A stretch of DNA of 64,000 bases from Populus alba (lineage: Eukaryota; Streptophyta; Magnoliopsida; Malpighiales; Salicaceae): contig NC_133300.1 of assembly GCF_005239225.2 (NCBI RefSeq), forward strand, positions 16,831,875 through 16,895,874, written 5' to 3'. Below, one piece after another: positions 53,001-64,000 of this stretch. The notes beneath the pieces were generated by a model. It worked only from the letters and a program-made list of their open reading frames with translations, was not told where the DNA came from and did not search any database. Numbering within the stretch: position 1 is the first letter of the stretch; each line of letters starts with the position of its first letter. The translations under genes and the position numbers were made by a program.

Positions 53001-55315
53001 CAAGAAGAATACCTTTTTTCATATTCCAAAGACACATTGCATGTCAAGATAAAACAGTTCTCTGCCCGCCGTTTCATATCAGGATGCCTAGAACCATGGT
53101 CAAGAACAAGACCTTCAACCTGGAAAGCAGAATAAGTAAATAGAGGGTCCAAAACTTTTGACAAGAGAAGAATATTTATCTATAAAAGACCAAAATTATA
53201 TCAAAGAAGATAAAGGATGAACAAGAACTAAAAGTTGTCCTAGCTATGAACTTGGGAACCTTTGAATTTAAACCAATCATCAATTTCTTGGAAAGTTCAC
53301 CTAATCCAAAGTACCAGCATTGAGAAATAATTTTGACATGAAGCATTATTTTACTAAATAAAGGTTGAATGATGGAAAATGGCAGTGATGCCACCTATTG
53401 CCTCCCATTCAAGATCAATGATTCCATTTCAAATGGAAGGGTTCTTGTAGATATTAGATTCCTCATTCTTAGTCAGGATATCAGGAGCTACAAGTCAATT
53501 TTAACACATCCTACCTGAAAAATATACCATGGTAATCCAGATTAAATGAAAAGGGATTGACTTACAAGCCGCGTGTCAACATCGAATTTATGACGCATGT
53601 GCATAATCTCCACCATAAATAGATCAATGCCTTCCTCAGGCTTTCGAATACAAAGCACCTGCATAATGCACAATACAGTTAATGCAAAAATAGAAGTCTT
53701 CAATATTGTACTTAAACATCTTTTCTAGCAGCCTCAAGATATATCAACACCATTGGCTACACTCACCGAATTGACAACTATGTCAGTTAACTGATCTGCC
53801 AAAGCTTCATGCAGCTGTACAAGAGAATAAGGTCAACTTTAAATGAGATCCAATCCTGACCTAAAATAAGAGTAAGCCAATGAATAAAACTTACCTTCGT
53901 CCTTAGGGCTGTTCTAGCAACCATTTTAAGAATTTCCCAGTCAGGTTCATCACCCATGACCACAGGAGTCTTAAATTTTTCAAGAAACTGGAGAGTGGCT
54001 CTTTTGGCAATCTCAAAACCATCAACCAATACACGTGGATGCATCCCTGAAGAAAAAAGTATACCCATGAATAAAACAGGTTACCCTGCCAAGCACTAAA
54101 ACACCAAATGAGCATGTTCAGGATTTTCTGGCATGAAACTCATGACCGCACACCAAGCATCCAGAATAAAAAAAATAAAAGAACCACCAAAATACGATTG
54201 TTTTTTCATCAGAGAAGGTATAAAAACAGAACCAATGTCCTTGATAATAAATTCTAGTGCAATAAATATTTTATTAGCCAAAGGTCAAATACACAAGAAT
54301 ATGAATATTTCTATTATTTCCTGTGCAACACTCATGCACAACACAGATGCAATCCTTGAACAACACCAACTTGTTTGAACTTTAAGGCATTAGAATCTTC
54401 TAACACTGTTTACTATCCTATCATGTCACAACATGAATTTCTTTATTGGGTTCGAAACATTTGAAACAATAAGCGTGTCAAGAATAGAAAACAGTGTTAG
54501 AAGATTGCTAGCTCAAACTAAAACAGAAAACTCAGAAGTATGTGACTCAAGAAAGAGAGCCACAACAAGTAACACAGCTAATTCAAACTAAAGAACATCA
54601 CTAACCTTCATCGATGCACCGTTCAGATTGCTTCATAAGCTCTCCAATAAAAATCACAGTAGACGTCGTACCATCTCCACTGATATCATCTTGGGCAACA
54701 GCCGTCCTTGCAATCATAATGGCCGTCGGATTTTGGATTTGCTGCAACCATCAGAGAAATTCAAGCAAATTCACAATTCCACAAAAACCCCAGCAACAAA
54801 CACCCACTGTTTATTCAAAACACCAGATAACACAACCTTTGTTTACTAGATCTATCTCAGCATTTAAAATTTAAACTCACATCAAGTTGCTCCTAAAGCT
54901 CATTAATTTAAATATGCTAATCACTTAGGGCAGACTCGCTTCTAAAAAGAGAAATAAAAACATTAAACCCTAATTCTGCAAACACTCACAAAAATTCAGA
55001 TCGAGAAAACCTAACGAAAGAAAACTAACCATTTCTTTCAAAAGAGTGTTTCCATCCTTAGTCAGCTTTATATCTCCAGCACCACCAACAAGCCTAAAAA
55101 GACACAAAAACACAAAGTAATTAAATCGCAGAAACACGGAGTAAATTCCGAGAGAAAAAAACAAAACAGCGAGATAGTTACATCTTGATGGTGCCTTTGG
55201 GGCCGAGATTGGATTTTAGAACATCTTGTAAACCTTTAGCGGCATTGATGTTCATGTGAAGCGCCGCCGATTTGTTGAGAACCTCCGCGTTAGGGTTTAA
55301 TACTCTTATCGACAT
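50063..55315 (-). CDS. CCT6: T-complex protein 1 subunit zeta (CCT6), 535 aa, 15 exons
   Basis: Exons, in transcript order: 55315-55182, 55093-55030, 54741-54606, 54046-53895, 53814-53767, 53658-53566, 53119-53013, 52892-52778, 52679-52593, 51638-51434, 51180-51086, 50888-50820, 50735-50628, 50527-50409 and 50138-50063 (1608 nt, stop TAG). Group II chaperonin landmarks are in order: [36 protein letters not shown] (nucleotide phosphate binding, catalytic Asp), the apical DHGSRHPDM region, [17 protein letters not shown] and [19 protein letters not shown]. The [20 protein letters not shown] start and the GRNMRKPT end fit the zeta subunit. It is one of eight subunits of the cytosolic TRiC/CCT ring that folds actin, tubulin and others. 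No break or missing residue seen. Confidence 0.96.
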
Positions 55316-56860
55316 TTTTTTTTTCCTTTCAAAATTTGAAAGAGATGAAGTGTGAGTGAGTTTACTGTTGTTCGGAGTTTTAATGGAAGTGAAGAGAGGA
55401 ACTGTCTCTGCGTTGCGTTGTTTGGGTTTTTTTAGGGCTTTCTGGTAGTTTATGTAATATTTAATAATTTCGTTTTAGGGAAAACCTCAAAGTGTACCGT
55501 AACTCTGAATTAATTATAAAATGGATCCCTAAATTCTTGAATTCTTTATTTGTTCGAGAAAATAAGTTCATATATTAAACAAGAAAATCATTTAAGCAAC
55601 AAAAAGATAGTTAAATCAATTTAAAATTTTGTGCTCGTTATTCTTTCAAAATCTTGGAATAGTAAATGATTGATTTATAATTAATTTTTTTAGCAATTTT
55701 CTTTTTAGTAAAAATAATTAAATTGTTTCAAAGAAACTCATTTCTCATCTTATCGTGAAGTCTTGTCTTTTATTTTTATAGTTGAAAATGATCATTTTAT
55801 AATAATTGCAGAATGGTTAATACAAGACAAATCAAGGAAAAAGTAAATCTTTGATTTCTCTATTTTTATAAAGAGTCGACATAATTGAAAAGTTTTTCAA
55901 CTCCTGATGATGGTTAGTAATATAGTTTTAAAATCCAACCCAACATAACAAGTTAATTAGGAATATGGTTGGGTTGAAGAAAAAACAGGATTCCGGTGTA
56001 ATATGGTCAAAAACCTGGTTGCAACCCATTAATTTTTGTTTTTTACTAAAATGACATTATTTTTTTTAAAAAAAATAATTGATCCGGGCTACCAGGTCAA
56101 AACTCAAAACTCATGTCTTGGATCGGATGAGATCTAAAAACTATGGTAAGTAGCATCAATATTATAATTGAAACCTGAAATTAATTTGTACTACTAAATT
56201 AAATTAAAAGGATATTTTTTTTATCAATAAATCTAAAAAAAAGGGATAATTTTTCTCTTATTTTTTTATTCATCACGAGCTTCACCAATAATAAGACAAT
56301 GTATAAAATCTTCAATTTCATCTCGAAAGTGTTTTTGCACTTTCCTTATAATTATAAGAATATGTAAGATTCACTTTTAAATCCAATAAGAATTATAATT
56401 GTAATAAATTGGAGCATTATCTTAAACAACTCTTGCTACCATATCACCATATATTTTCAAATGTTCAATTAATTAAGAAAGTTACCTAGATATTTTTCAG
56501 TTTTGGAATTCATCTTTATCAAGAGAGACTAAAAAAAAAGGGGTGTACAATGAATTATTATAAAAAAAACCACTACTGAGTTGCATGTTTTAACCTCATT
56601 ATCATTCTTTACAAAAATAAATTATCTTGTTAGTATAAAATTGTATTTTTCAAAAGATATAAATGTCATTTGTAAATTGATTGAGGATAATTTAATAGGG
56701 TAACATTTGTGTTGCTAAGTTCTTTGTGATTCAACAATGATTGATTTTTTTCCTGTTCTCCTTTAAATTCTCTCTCATCTCTTTGAAAAATAAGAAAAGA
56801 GAGAAAAGGAATAAATTGTCAAAGATCTACCAACAACACACACCACATCCCAAGACACCA
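55316..56860. other. AT-rich intergenic, CCT6 promoter side
   Basis: The CCT6 promoter and 5' UTR fall at 55316-55500. The remainder is AT-rich with no gene or clear repeat. Confidence 0.4.
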
Positions 56861-56876
56861 AGAAGGACCGCTATCA

Positions 56877-57078
56877 GCACTTGAGGTCTTGGCCCAGCGG
56901 TTGAAGGGACTTGTTCCCTTCCTTTGCATCCTAGGTTCAAACCTCACCGTGCACGCTTGTCACCCCCGCGGTGCCTTACATGTTCACTGGGTTTGCAGGA
57001 TGTTCAGTGAGTCATGGGATTAGTCGTGGTGCGCGCAAGTTAGCTCGGACACCCATGTAAATCAAAAAAAGAAGAAGA
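56877..57078 (+). mobile_element. tRNA-derived SINE with 16-bp target-site duplication
   Basis: An RNA polymerase III promoter is visible: A box tggcccagcggttg (56890-56903) and B box ggttcaaacct (56934-56944). The body continues for about 110 bases with no coding frame and ends in an A/G-rich tail (aaaaaaagaagaagaagaa). The flanks agaaggaccgctatca (56861-56876) and agaaggatcgttatca (57079-57094) are a direct duplication with two mismatches, proof of LINE-style insertion. Salicaceae are known to carry several SINE families; which one this is needs a library comparison. Confidence 0.85.
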
Positions 57079-57094
57079 AGAAGGATCGTTATCA

Positions 57095-59061
57095 AAGCCA
57101 TAATGCCACTGTACACACCACTACTAAGCAATGACCTTGTTCACACTCTAACACGTGTAATACACATGCTAAACAAGGGTGTCTAATTGGGCCCGTGTCC
57201 ATGGTCTAATCGAGCCCTAGAGGAAGAAAAGGATAGTATGAGAGGATAAAAAGAAAATATAGGAGAAGAGGAAAGCCGACTAGACTCGTACCCTTAACTT
57301 GCTAAGCTCGATGGGAAGAAAAAGAAGGAAGAATGAGTGAGAAATAAAAATAAGAGCATGCGGATCTTCATACATGGTAATTCAAATAAGGTATACTCTA
57401 GTGTAAACACCACCTGAATGACTTACTTACAAGTCGTTAGTACAACTATTAACCTCTATGTACTACTTTATGAAATAGACAATATGACACCTAAATAAAC
57501 AACTTGTTTTATAGGTTACGTGAATGATGTAGGTAATTATTCTCTATTATTACTCCTACATGATATATTTACAATTCCATTATTTATGAGGCAATTTCAT
57601 GTGATCTAAGATATATAGACACATAAGGTCGTATGGTAAAAACATACAAAACCACACAACAATCATAACATTCATTCTTTTATGTTCTTGTTTTCTTTGC
57701 TATATGTTATTTTTCTCTTTAAAGTTAGCTAACTTAGGCATAAGAGGGCACTTTTATCTTACACGTATAACTTGTTTTACATGGAGTACATGAACTAATG
57801 ACCCCATTTCATTTAATATATATATATATCAAATTTAATTTGAAGTTTTTCTAACTCTGTGACTATGCATTGGAGGACACTTAAATTTTAAAAGTTATGC
57901 CTAAAAATGTTGAAAATGCATGGTCATGCAACCAAAACTTTGAATTCAAGGGTCCGAATATGAATAAATAAATATTTGAAGCACTTGTGATACGTCCAGT
58001 AAATACAAAGCAACAAAAAAGAAAACTGAGCAATATTTTCTCCATCTTATTTTTCTCTTTAAGAATGTTAGGGATTTCAGATTTTTTTAAAATAAAAATT
58101 ACATTGTCAAAAATTTTCTAGTTTCATCTTAAGTTGACCCAAATAAAACAAAAAGTTACAATTGCGAATAATAAGAAAATGATTTGCTAATAAAATGATT
58201 AAATAAGTTTTGTACAATTTATTTTTAATTCTTTTTAAACAAAAGTTTTGTTCTGATTCCATAAATCTCGAATTAGCTCCTCAACTATATCGTGAACTTC
58301 AACCAAGTCCTCAAAGAATTTTTTGTCAATAAAGTTTCTAAGGGCATAGAAATTTTGAATTGTGTAATATTGCATGAGATTATCATAAAAATATGGAAAC
58401 GACAAACTCCCTTCAAAGGGAACCTGTTTTTTTTTTTTTTTGCATGAAGAATGAACCTTAGACTAAATCCGTAGATGGACATTGAGAGAGGGACTCAATT
58501 GAAACTTTCTACTTTTAGATACCCAAATGAGAAAATAATTGTTTTGAAACATGGCAGGAAGTGTAAGTGAAGAATGATGAATGAACAATAACAAGTCAAG
58601 GTTGCAACAGTCAGTGCTCAGTATCAAACTTTTACAGAATTCAAATCCAAGAATGAAGGTGTGCTTATCAGTGAAGATAGAGAAATGGCGGAGATGGTTT
58701 CTACAAACTACGAGTCTCTGCTGGCCATGTTGATTCTGGCACCGAGGCATCTGTTGACATTAAGAAACAGTTCATGGTTTTCTAAATTTTAACAAGAAAA
58801 GTTACATTTGGTTAATATTTTTGATCCAATGAGATCTCATGACAAAGAACATTGATCCAGTAAGATTTCATTATAAACAACCTTTTCACCTGTCCACGGA
58901 GTTTGGTCAAAAAGGAGAGAAAGAAGAAAGTGTATTTAGGAATAAAGAGAAAGATTGCAGCCCATTATCGGGGCTCGAAAGACTTATTTCTGGTGGAATG
59001 CAAGGATCAGAAGAATCTGGACTTTTACTCTAATGAGGTTATCTGAGGTGAAAATTACCTA
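57095..59061. other. Intergenic with coding-like scraps
   Basis: Mostly AT-rich. On the + strand, 58595-58795 reads about 60 codons without stop (containing SAQYQTFTEFKSKNEGVLIS) and 58839-59033 gives 64 codons. Neither has a recognisable domain or clean splice sites. Possibly debris of an old gene or element. Confidence 0.25.
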
Positions 59062-59350
59062 TCCAAGAACTAATTTAATCTAGAAATTTAAGTTATTAGG
59101 TAAGGTTTTAAAATATAATTTATATTATTTTTTAACATACCTACTCAAATGAAAGCTATTTAAACTTGAAACTTGCACAGGCTCATATTACCTTGTGCTT
59201 AATTTTTATCAAATAAATAGAGATGATGAGAACCGAACTCGTGACCACTTGGTTATCAAGGTTCTGATACCATGTTAAAGAATAAATTCAACCAAAAAAT
59301 TTAAAATATTAAATAAAATTTTAAGATATAATTTATATTATTCTCGAACA
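59062..59350 (-). mobile_element. TRIM element, copy 2 (reverse orientation)
   Basis: This is the same family as 13361-13651, inverted. The LTRs are at about 59062-59137 and 59273-59350. The primer-binding site appears as ttctgatacca at 59262-59272, the reverse complement of tggtatcagaa. The interior shares gaactcgtgacc with the other copies. One LTR start is eroded and no clean target duplication is left, so this copy is older. Confidence 0.8.
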
Positions 59351-59495
59351 CTTATTCTTATAAAAAAGATCTTCAGCTTTGAATTTCTCGATGGGATTAG
59401 ACTTTGAAGTAAATAATGTTTTTCATGATTTATGGTGGCATAAAATCTTTGAAATGGGACCAGCTGAGCATTGCATTCTCGCAGAAACATTGATC

Positions 59496-59600
59496 TTGCC
59501 ACTCCTCCCCAATAAGAACAAAAAAATAGAAAAAGGAACAAAAGTATCTTACCTTTCTCATATATATATATTTTTTTTCCTTATTGGGGAGGAGTGGCAA
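59496..59600. ncRNA. Perfect 21-bp-arm hairpin, possible small-RNA precursor or foldback element
   Basis: The arms 59496-59516 and 59580-59600 are exact reverse complements (21 of 21), separated by a 63-base loop. The pairing continues with one or two flaws into the A-rich / T-rich inner flanks, giving a stem of about 30 bp. The left arm with its two upstream bases reads tcttgccactcctccccaa, similar to but not the same as miR482/2118-type sequences. In that family the mature strand is usually on the 3' arm, whereas here the CU-rich strand is on the 5' arm, so it is not a standard member. Could equally be a small foldback transposon. Confidence 0.35.
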
Positions 59601-59892
59601 CGTAAATCTTTATGATTTGGAATAAAATATGAATTTTCTGAAGAGAAGAACAAGTGAAATAGAACGAACTTCCTTATGCACCACAGAAATGGTCAAATCT
59701 GAGAAGGTATCTCCACCTTCCAAGTATCCGTGGAAGTTTCACTTGAGCATGAAAATAAAACTCCTCTTGTTCAACTCAGAACGACCCCTAGGCTCATGAA
59801 TAATGCTGATATGGCTTTAGCTGACACATTACATGGCTCTTTATTCCATATTCGAAATTTTCAAGGCAGAAAGAGCGATTTTAGGTGCCTTT

Positions 59893-59894
<2 letters not shown>

Positions 59895-59931
<37 letters not shown>
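59895..59931. repeat. (TA)n microsatellite
   Basis: About 18 perfect TA units. The upstream frame at 59730-59933 runs into it and is not a credible gene. Confidence 0.95.
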
Positions 59932-59934
<3 letters not shown>

Positions 59935-60226
59935 TACTGAAAATGTGATTTTCTGAGTTCACAAACACTTCCTGGAACAATTCTGTAAAGCATATCCGCA
60001 CATTTCCCTTCCAAGAAAAAGGGTCTATAATGAATCTTTTACTTTCCTTTTTCAGTCTGTAATTCTTCGTGAATCTGCTTTAAGAGCTTGCAAACAAGCA
60101 TATTAAGATTTTGAATGATACGGAAGTTCGGTGACTCCATTGACTAATGCATTCTGTGCTCATATAACTAACTTTGAAAAGTTACTTCATCATTTTTTTT
60201 TTTAGGTGTTTGAGCAATAAAGGTTT

Positions 60227-60516
60227 TATCAAAGAACCAATTCAACCTAAAAACTTAAACTATTAAGTGAGGTCTCAAGATATAATTTATATTATTCTCT
60301 AACACACCCCCTCAAGTGAAAGCTCTTTGGGCTTGAAACTTGCACATACCAACATTACCTTGTGCTTAATTTTATCAAATAAATGGGGATGGTTAGATTC
60401 GAACTCGTAACCGCTTGATCATTAAATCTCTGATACCATATCAAAGAACTAATTCAACCCAAAAATTTAAATTATTAAATGAAGTTTCAAGATATAATTT
60501 ATATTATTCTCTAATA
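60227..60516 (-). mobile_element. TRIM element, copy 3 (reverse orientation)
   Basis: LTRs at 60227-60304 and 60439-60516, each 78 bp like copy 1. The reversed primer-binding site tctctgatacca lies at 60427-60438, exactly beside the second LTR. The polypurine tract appears reversed as accccctcaag after the first LTR. Flanks ggttt (left) and gattt (right) could be a target duplication with one mismatch. No coding capacity. Confidence 0.85.
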
Positions 60517-62200
60517 GATTTTGTTAATGATGTTTAATATAGGAATGGGTGATTCCCCAAATTTGACAGAACTCAAAGGGTGGCGAAAGCTTCATTTTCA
60601 GCCCTTAGAGAGCACAAATTCTTTTCTAGCGAAATTTCCAACATGAATTTTCATTCTTTTGCATAAAAATATGAAGGTGAATCATCAATACTTTAAGTGC
60701 ATTTTCATTTGCCGTTAACCGGGGGAGATAAAATGCAAAGGTAAACAACTTTATTTTGTTGACGAATACTAGAAAGGTGAACAGAAGGCAAGATTCGGGC
60801 AAAGGAATAAAAATTCAAGAAGCTTCGTCAACACATGCTCTATACTTCTCCCTGTAGATTCCTGTTATCCTTTTCTTTTTCTTACCAAGCTATATCTAAG
60901 TTCATCTTGCAATATTGATGTGAAAAGTATTTGCTTTGCTCTCATTTCAACTCAACAATAGCTTGCAGGATCATATCCTTTAGGAGATATTTCTGCAGAA
61001 TAAAGAATCATTTGCCAAGTACCATTTCTGAACTAAAGGAAGAATTTTGTGCTGTTGAAACGAGCAGAGAGCTCAAACTAGACTTCAGATTCTAATGAGT
61101 TAATGCCTGTCATTATCTTCTATGGTCAAGTCATCGATCTCTCTGTATATATAATGGGGTAGCATATCTATATGGCAAGTGCACCACTAACCATTGTGTC
61201 ATTATCTTTCTATCTCCATGTCGGCTACACAAGAGATCTAAATTCCATCTGAAGATTACAACACAAGGATTTGCGCAAAAGAAGTTGGAAGAGGACACCT
61301 TGGAAATCAGAAAGTCAAAAGTTATAATAATAATGTTGGAGAATATTTGGCGTATAAAGATTGCCGTCCAAAATCAACTCAAGAGTGCAGTAATTAAAAG
61401 CCTTGGCATGTCAATAGCAAGATTTCTAACTTTGAGCTTTAGTTGCAGCAGTAGATATGTATGCAGATCACCTGCTATACATGATCTTGGATTCTCAAAT
61501 ACACTTGCTTTCCTTGTGTACCAAGCACATGCTTTGCTTGCTTAATTTTTTTTTTTATGTGGATAAACCTTGTCCAATAACGGAGACTGGTGGTTTCTAA
61601 ATACATTCATACTCATTTGTAATTCTCTGTAACTGGACTATGGTATGAAGCAAGCAGCAATAACAATATGACAACAACAAAGAATGTGGAAAAATGCAAA
61701 ATGTCAGAATAATTCTAAGAATAAACTAGGAATCTAACTGTCATTATGTTTGACTCCATCATATTCCTTTCTTCTAAATCATGTTTGAAGTTGAACACGT
61801 TGATTTCCATTATCTTCCCTATTTACAATGAAGAATTCAGACTATATTCACAAGTATCTATCCAACAGCAGAAGTCAAATTGTAATTCAAGTTGTGCCAT
61901 TCACTCTTCTTCAAAAGGTATATTAAGTGGACAAGGATAAGATTTCCCTCAGGTGTTGGCTCATGTTGATCAACTATTGCAGAAAATTTCAGATAGGAAA
62001 GTTTCTTGATGACAGTGATAGTCATTTACTGCCATTTCGAAAAATTACAAGTTCATAAATCTTTTAACAGTTTCCACATGATGTGAGAATCTAAGTGATG
62101 TCATAGCATGAGCTCAACTGCCGGACTACTTCTCAGATAAAAAGAAAAGGAAGGTTCCCTCTCAATTTAAAGTCTATCCTTGACCTAATCTCTCACTCTC
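60517..62200. other. Intergenic upstream of carboxylesterase
   Basis: No gene supported. The frames at 61285-61545 and 61746-61940 have no recognisable domain. The far right is the carboxylesterase promoter. Confidence 0.35.
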
Positions 62201-62208
62201 TATATAAA
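62201..62208 (+). promoter_or_regulatory. TATA box of the carboxylesterase gene
   Basis: tatataaa lies 73 bases before the ATG at 62281, preceded by a ctctcactctc pyrimidine patch. Spacing predicts transcription start near 62235-62240 and a leader of about 40-45 bases. Confidence 0.6.
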
Positions 62209-62280
62209 GTGAGTTTAGATTTATAGCAGAACATACCAAATTGTCCATTAACACACCCCACCGCAAGATAAGAAAAAAAT

Positions 62281-63309
62281 ATGGCTGCCATTTCGTTTGA
62301 TCCAAGAGTTAATCTGCAAATGAGCAAGAACTCTCACGGCGTAATCAGTGAAGAAATTGAAGGACTCATCAGAGTTTACAAAGATGGACGCATCGAAAGG
62401 CCTCCTATAGTTCCTAATGTTCCTTGCAATGTGGCGCCAGTAGATGATGTGACAGCAAAAGATATTGTTATCGATAAGTTCACTAACTTGTGGGCACGCA
62501 TTTACGTCACAAAACGCTCAGGCAGACTGCCTTTACTTGTTTACTTCCATGGAGGTGGATTTTGTGTTGCTTCAGCTGCTTGGATTTGTTACCATGAGTT
62601 CTTGGCCAATCTTGCTTCTAAAGCAGGTTGCATCATCGTATCCGTAAACTACCGTCTAGCCCCGGAGAACCGTCTCCCTACTGCTTACGAAGACGGAATC
62701 AAGACCCTTATGTGGGTAAAACAACAGACTCTAAATTGTTCTCCTGAGCATAAATGGTGGTTAAGTCGGTGCAATTTCTCTAGCTTGTTCTTAGCTGGTG
62801 ACAGTGCTGGAGCAAACATAGCATACAATATGGCTACAAGGCTAGGGTCCAGTAACAATCCTGATTGCATGTTAATTAAGCCTTTGTGTCTCAAGGGCAT
62901 CATCTTGATCCAACCTTTCTTTGGAGGAGAGGCACGAACTTTGTCCGAGAAAAACATGGCTCAACCAGCTAACTCAGCACTGACTCTATCGGCTTCTGAC
63001 ACGTATTGGCTGTTATCACTACCTTTAGGGTCTACCCGTGATCATCCATGCTGCAACCCTTTAGCAAACGGTGCAAGCAAGTTGCGGGATCAAAGATTTC
63101 CAGCAACAATGGTATGCATATCTGAGATGGATATACTCAAGGATAGAAACTTGGAGTTTTGTGCTGCTTTGGTTAATGCTGGTAAGAGAGTAGAAAAAAT
63201 GATTTACAAAGGAGTTGGCCATGCATTTCAAGTTCTACTTAATTCTCATCTCTCCCAAATCCACGTTCAAGAGATGGTGTCCCATCTCAAGGCTTTCATC
63301 CACCAATGA
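62281..63309 (+). CDS. Carboxylesterase, GID1/CXE family (alpha/beta hydrolase-3), 342 aa
   Basis: Single exon, complete. The oxyanion-hole motif HGGGF is at residues 90-94; the nucleophile elbow GDSAG at 173-177 gives Ser175; Asp284 in SEMDILKD and His314 in GVGHAF complete the triad with the spacing known from plant CXE enzymes. All catalytic residues are present, so this is an active esterase and not a GID1 gibberellin receptor, which lacks the His. The N-terminus (EEIEGLIRVYKDGRIERP) is typical of plant CXE proteins. No signal peptide; likely cytosolic. Substrate unknown (acyl esters of specialised metabolites or xenobiotics are usual). Genes of this family often occur in tandem arrays, but only one is in the window. 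Confidence 0.95.
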   Translation: MAAISFDPRVNLQMSKNSHGVISEEIEGLIRVYKDGRIERPPIVPNVPCNVAPVDDVTAKDIVIDKFTNLWARIYVTKRSGRLPLLVYFHGGGFCVASAAWICYHEFLANLASKAGCIIVSVNYRLAPENRLPTAYEDGIKTLMWVKQQTLNCSPEHKWWLSRCNFSSLFLAGDSAGANIAYNMATRLGSSNNPDCMLIKPLCLKGIILIQPFFGGEARTLSEKNMAQPANSALTLSASDTYWLLSLPLGSTRDHPCCNPLANGASKLRDQRFPATMVCISEMDILKDRNLEFCAALVNAGKRVEKMIYKGVGHAFQVLLNSHLSQIHVQEMVSHLKAFIHQ

Positions 63310-63740
63310 CAAAAGGAAATGGTTCCATGTTTCGTCATTACTGTTCAACTTATTTGTGAACAAGTAATATCTATTCTGTGTCATAGCTTAGATAACGTTA
63401 ACGTTGTTCACAAGATACGTATTTTCATACATGTATCTATATGTAGGCCTTAATTTGCTTTCCGTATCATTTATCCTGTTTAAGCTGGTTTTCCCATTAC
63501 TTTCTGTTTGTTATGGCGCCAGAGTCAGAATGTGGTAAATAATTTTAACCTCGCTTTTGCTTTATAAAAAAGCTTCTGTTTCCTCTATTTGACTAGTTGG
63601 AAGAATGGTGGATTACTCAATATTCCAAATCGAGTTGTATTGATCTCAAAGAACAACCTATGATCCCAATAAATATAAAAGAAAGACCTACAATGGTGTT
63701 TCTACAAAAGGAATGTGCTCTTGGCACAACTATAAATAGT
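63310..63740. other. 3' flank of carboxylesterase
   Basis: This contains the 3' UTR. No further gene seen before the LTR-like start at 63741. Confidence 0.4.
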
Positions 63741-64000
63741 TGTTAGGATATTGCCATTTAGTGGCAATACCCTACCACCAAGTTAGTGGTAGCACCATTA
63801 GTGCCACTAATGGTGGCATGTTTTAAGGTCTTCTTGTCCCACCATTGTCTCCCATATGCAGTTGCTGGAAAGAAGAAGAGAAGCCACCATTTGCCTATAA
63901 ATAGGCACTACAAAAGAGAGCAAAATTGTGAGAGTGAGAACGTGAGAATTGTAGAGAGTGGAAGAGAAAGAGAAGATAAAGGGCTGCTGCCATGCAGCTG
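63741..64000 (+). mobile_element. Probable start of an LTR retroelement, cut by window end
   Basis: The sequence begins tgttaggata, which has the TG dinucleotide of LTR ends. A strong TATA box (cctataaatagg, near 63895-63906) lies about 150 bases in, followed by a GA-rich transcribed-looking leader, the usual layout of a copia-type LTR promoter. The first 90 bases are rich in inverted repeats, including a 23-bp palindrome at 63793-63815 (arms caccattagtg / cactaatggtg). The second LTR, primer-binding site and polyprotein would lie beyond the window, so this remains an inference. Alternatively it is the promoter and leader of a gene starting near 63991. Confidence 0.4.

Overview
The window is nuclear DNA of a dicot plant. 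It is AT-rich, its genes have many short GT-AG introns, and they encode chloroplast, mitochondrial and peroxisomal proteins with standard plant features. Gene content and repeat style suggest a woody eudicot, probably poplar or willow (Salicaceae). That assignment is inference. No bacterial, organellar or viral genome segment is seen. Coordinates of spliced genes were built by hand by matching reading phase across GT/AG junctions; for every complete gene the summed exon length is a multiple of three.

Layout, left to right: a remorin-N-terminus-like protein (+, 2133-5950); a chloroplast membrane protein of unknown function (-, 11371-7275); the 3' remnant of a 4-coumarate:CoA-ligase-like gene with a one-base frameshift and a small LTR element in one intron (-, 14085-12605); an orphan last exon (-, 15793-15656); a plastid rhomboid-like protein with Thr at the usual Ser position (+, 18742-21915); an AWPM-19/PM19-like membrane protein (+, 23099-24235); coding-like exon scraps (-, about 24.5-24.8 kb) and a possible small gene (+, about 25.6-26.1 kb); an RCC1-repeat beta-propeller protein (-, 31490-26638); a 14-3-3 protein (-, 35678-33334); a CMC1-type twin CX9C protein (+, 39651-42315); a small protein with two destruction-box-like motifs and mitotic MSA promoter elements (-, 47484-46687); the CCT zeta chaperonin subunit (-, 55315-50063); and an intronless carboxylesterase (+, 62281-63309).

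The genes look like independent eukaryotic units, not an operon or cluster. Housekeeping functions (chaperonin, 14-3-3, RCC1, CMC1) sit beside plastid proteins and one cell-cycle candidate. The long gene-poor stretches (1-2.1, 31.5-33.3, 36.8-39.6, 42.3-46.7 and 55.3-62.3 kb) hold repeats: three copies of one TRIM (miniature LTR retrotransposon) family, one tRNA-derived SINE with target-site duplications, AT-rich MITE-like copies, a gypsy-LTR-like remnant, a perfect 21-bp-arm hairpin, and what looks like the 5' LTR of a retroelement running off the right end.

I found no convincing new multi-gene system. The items most worth a second look are the D-box/MSA gene, the Ser-to-Thr rhomboid, the unassigned exons near 15.7 and 24.6 kb, and the hairpin near 59.5 kb.
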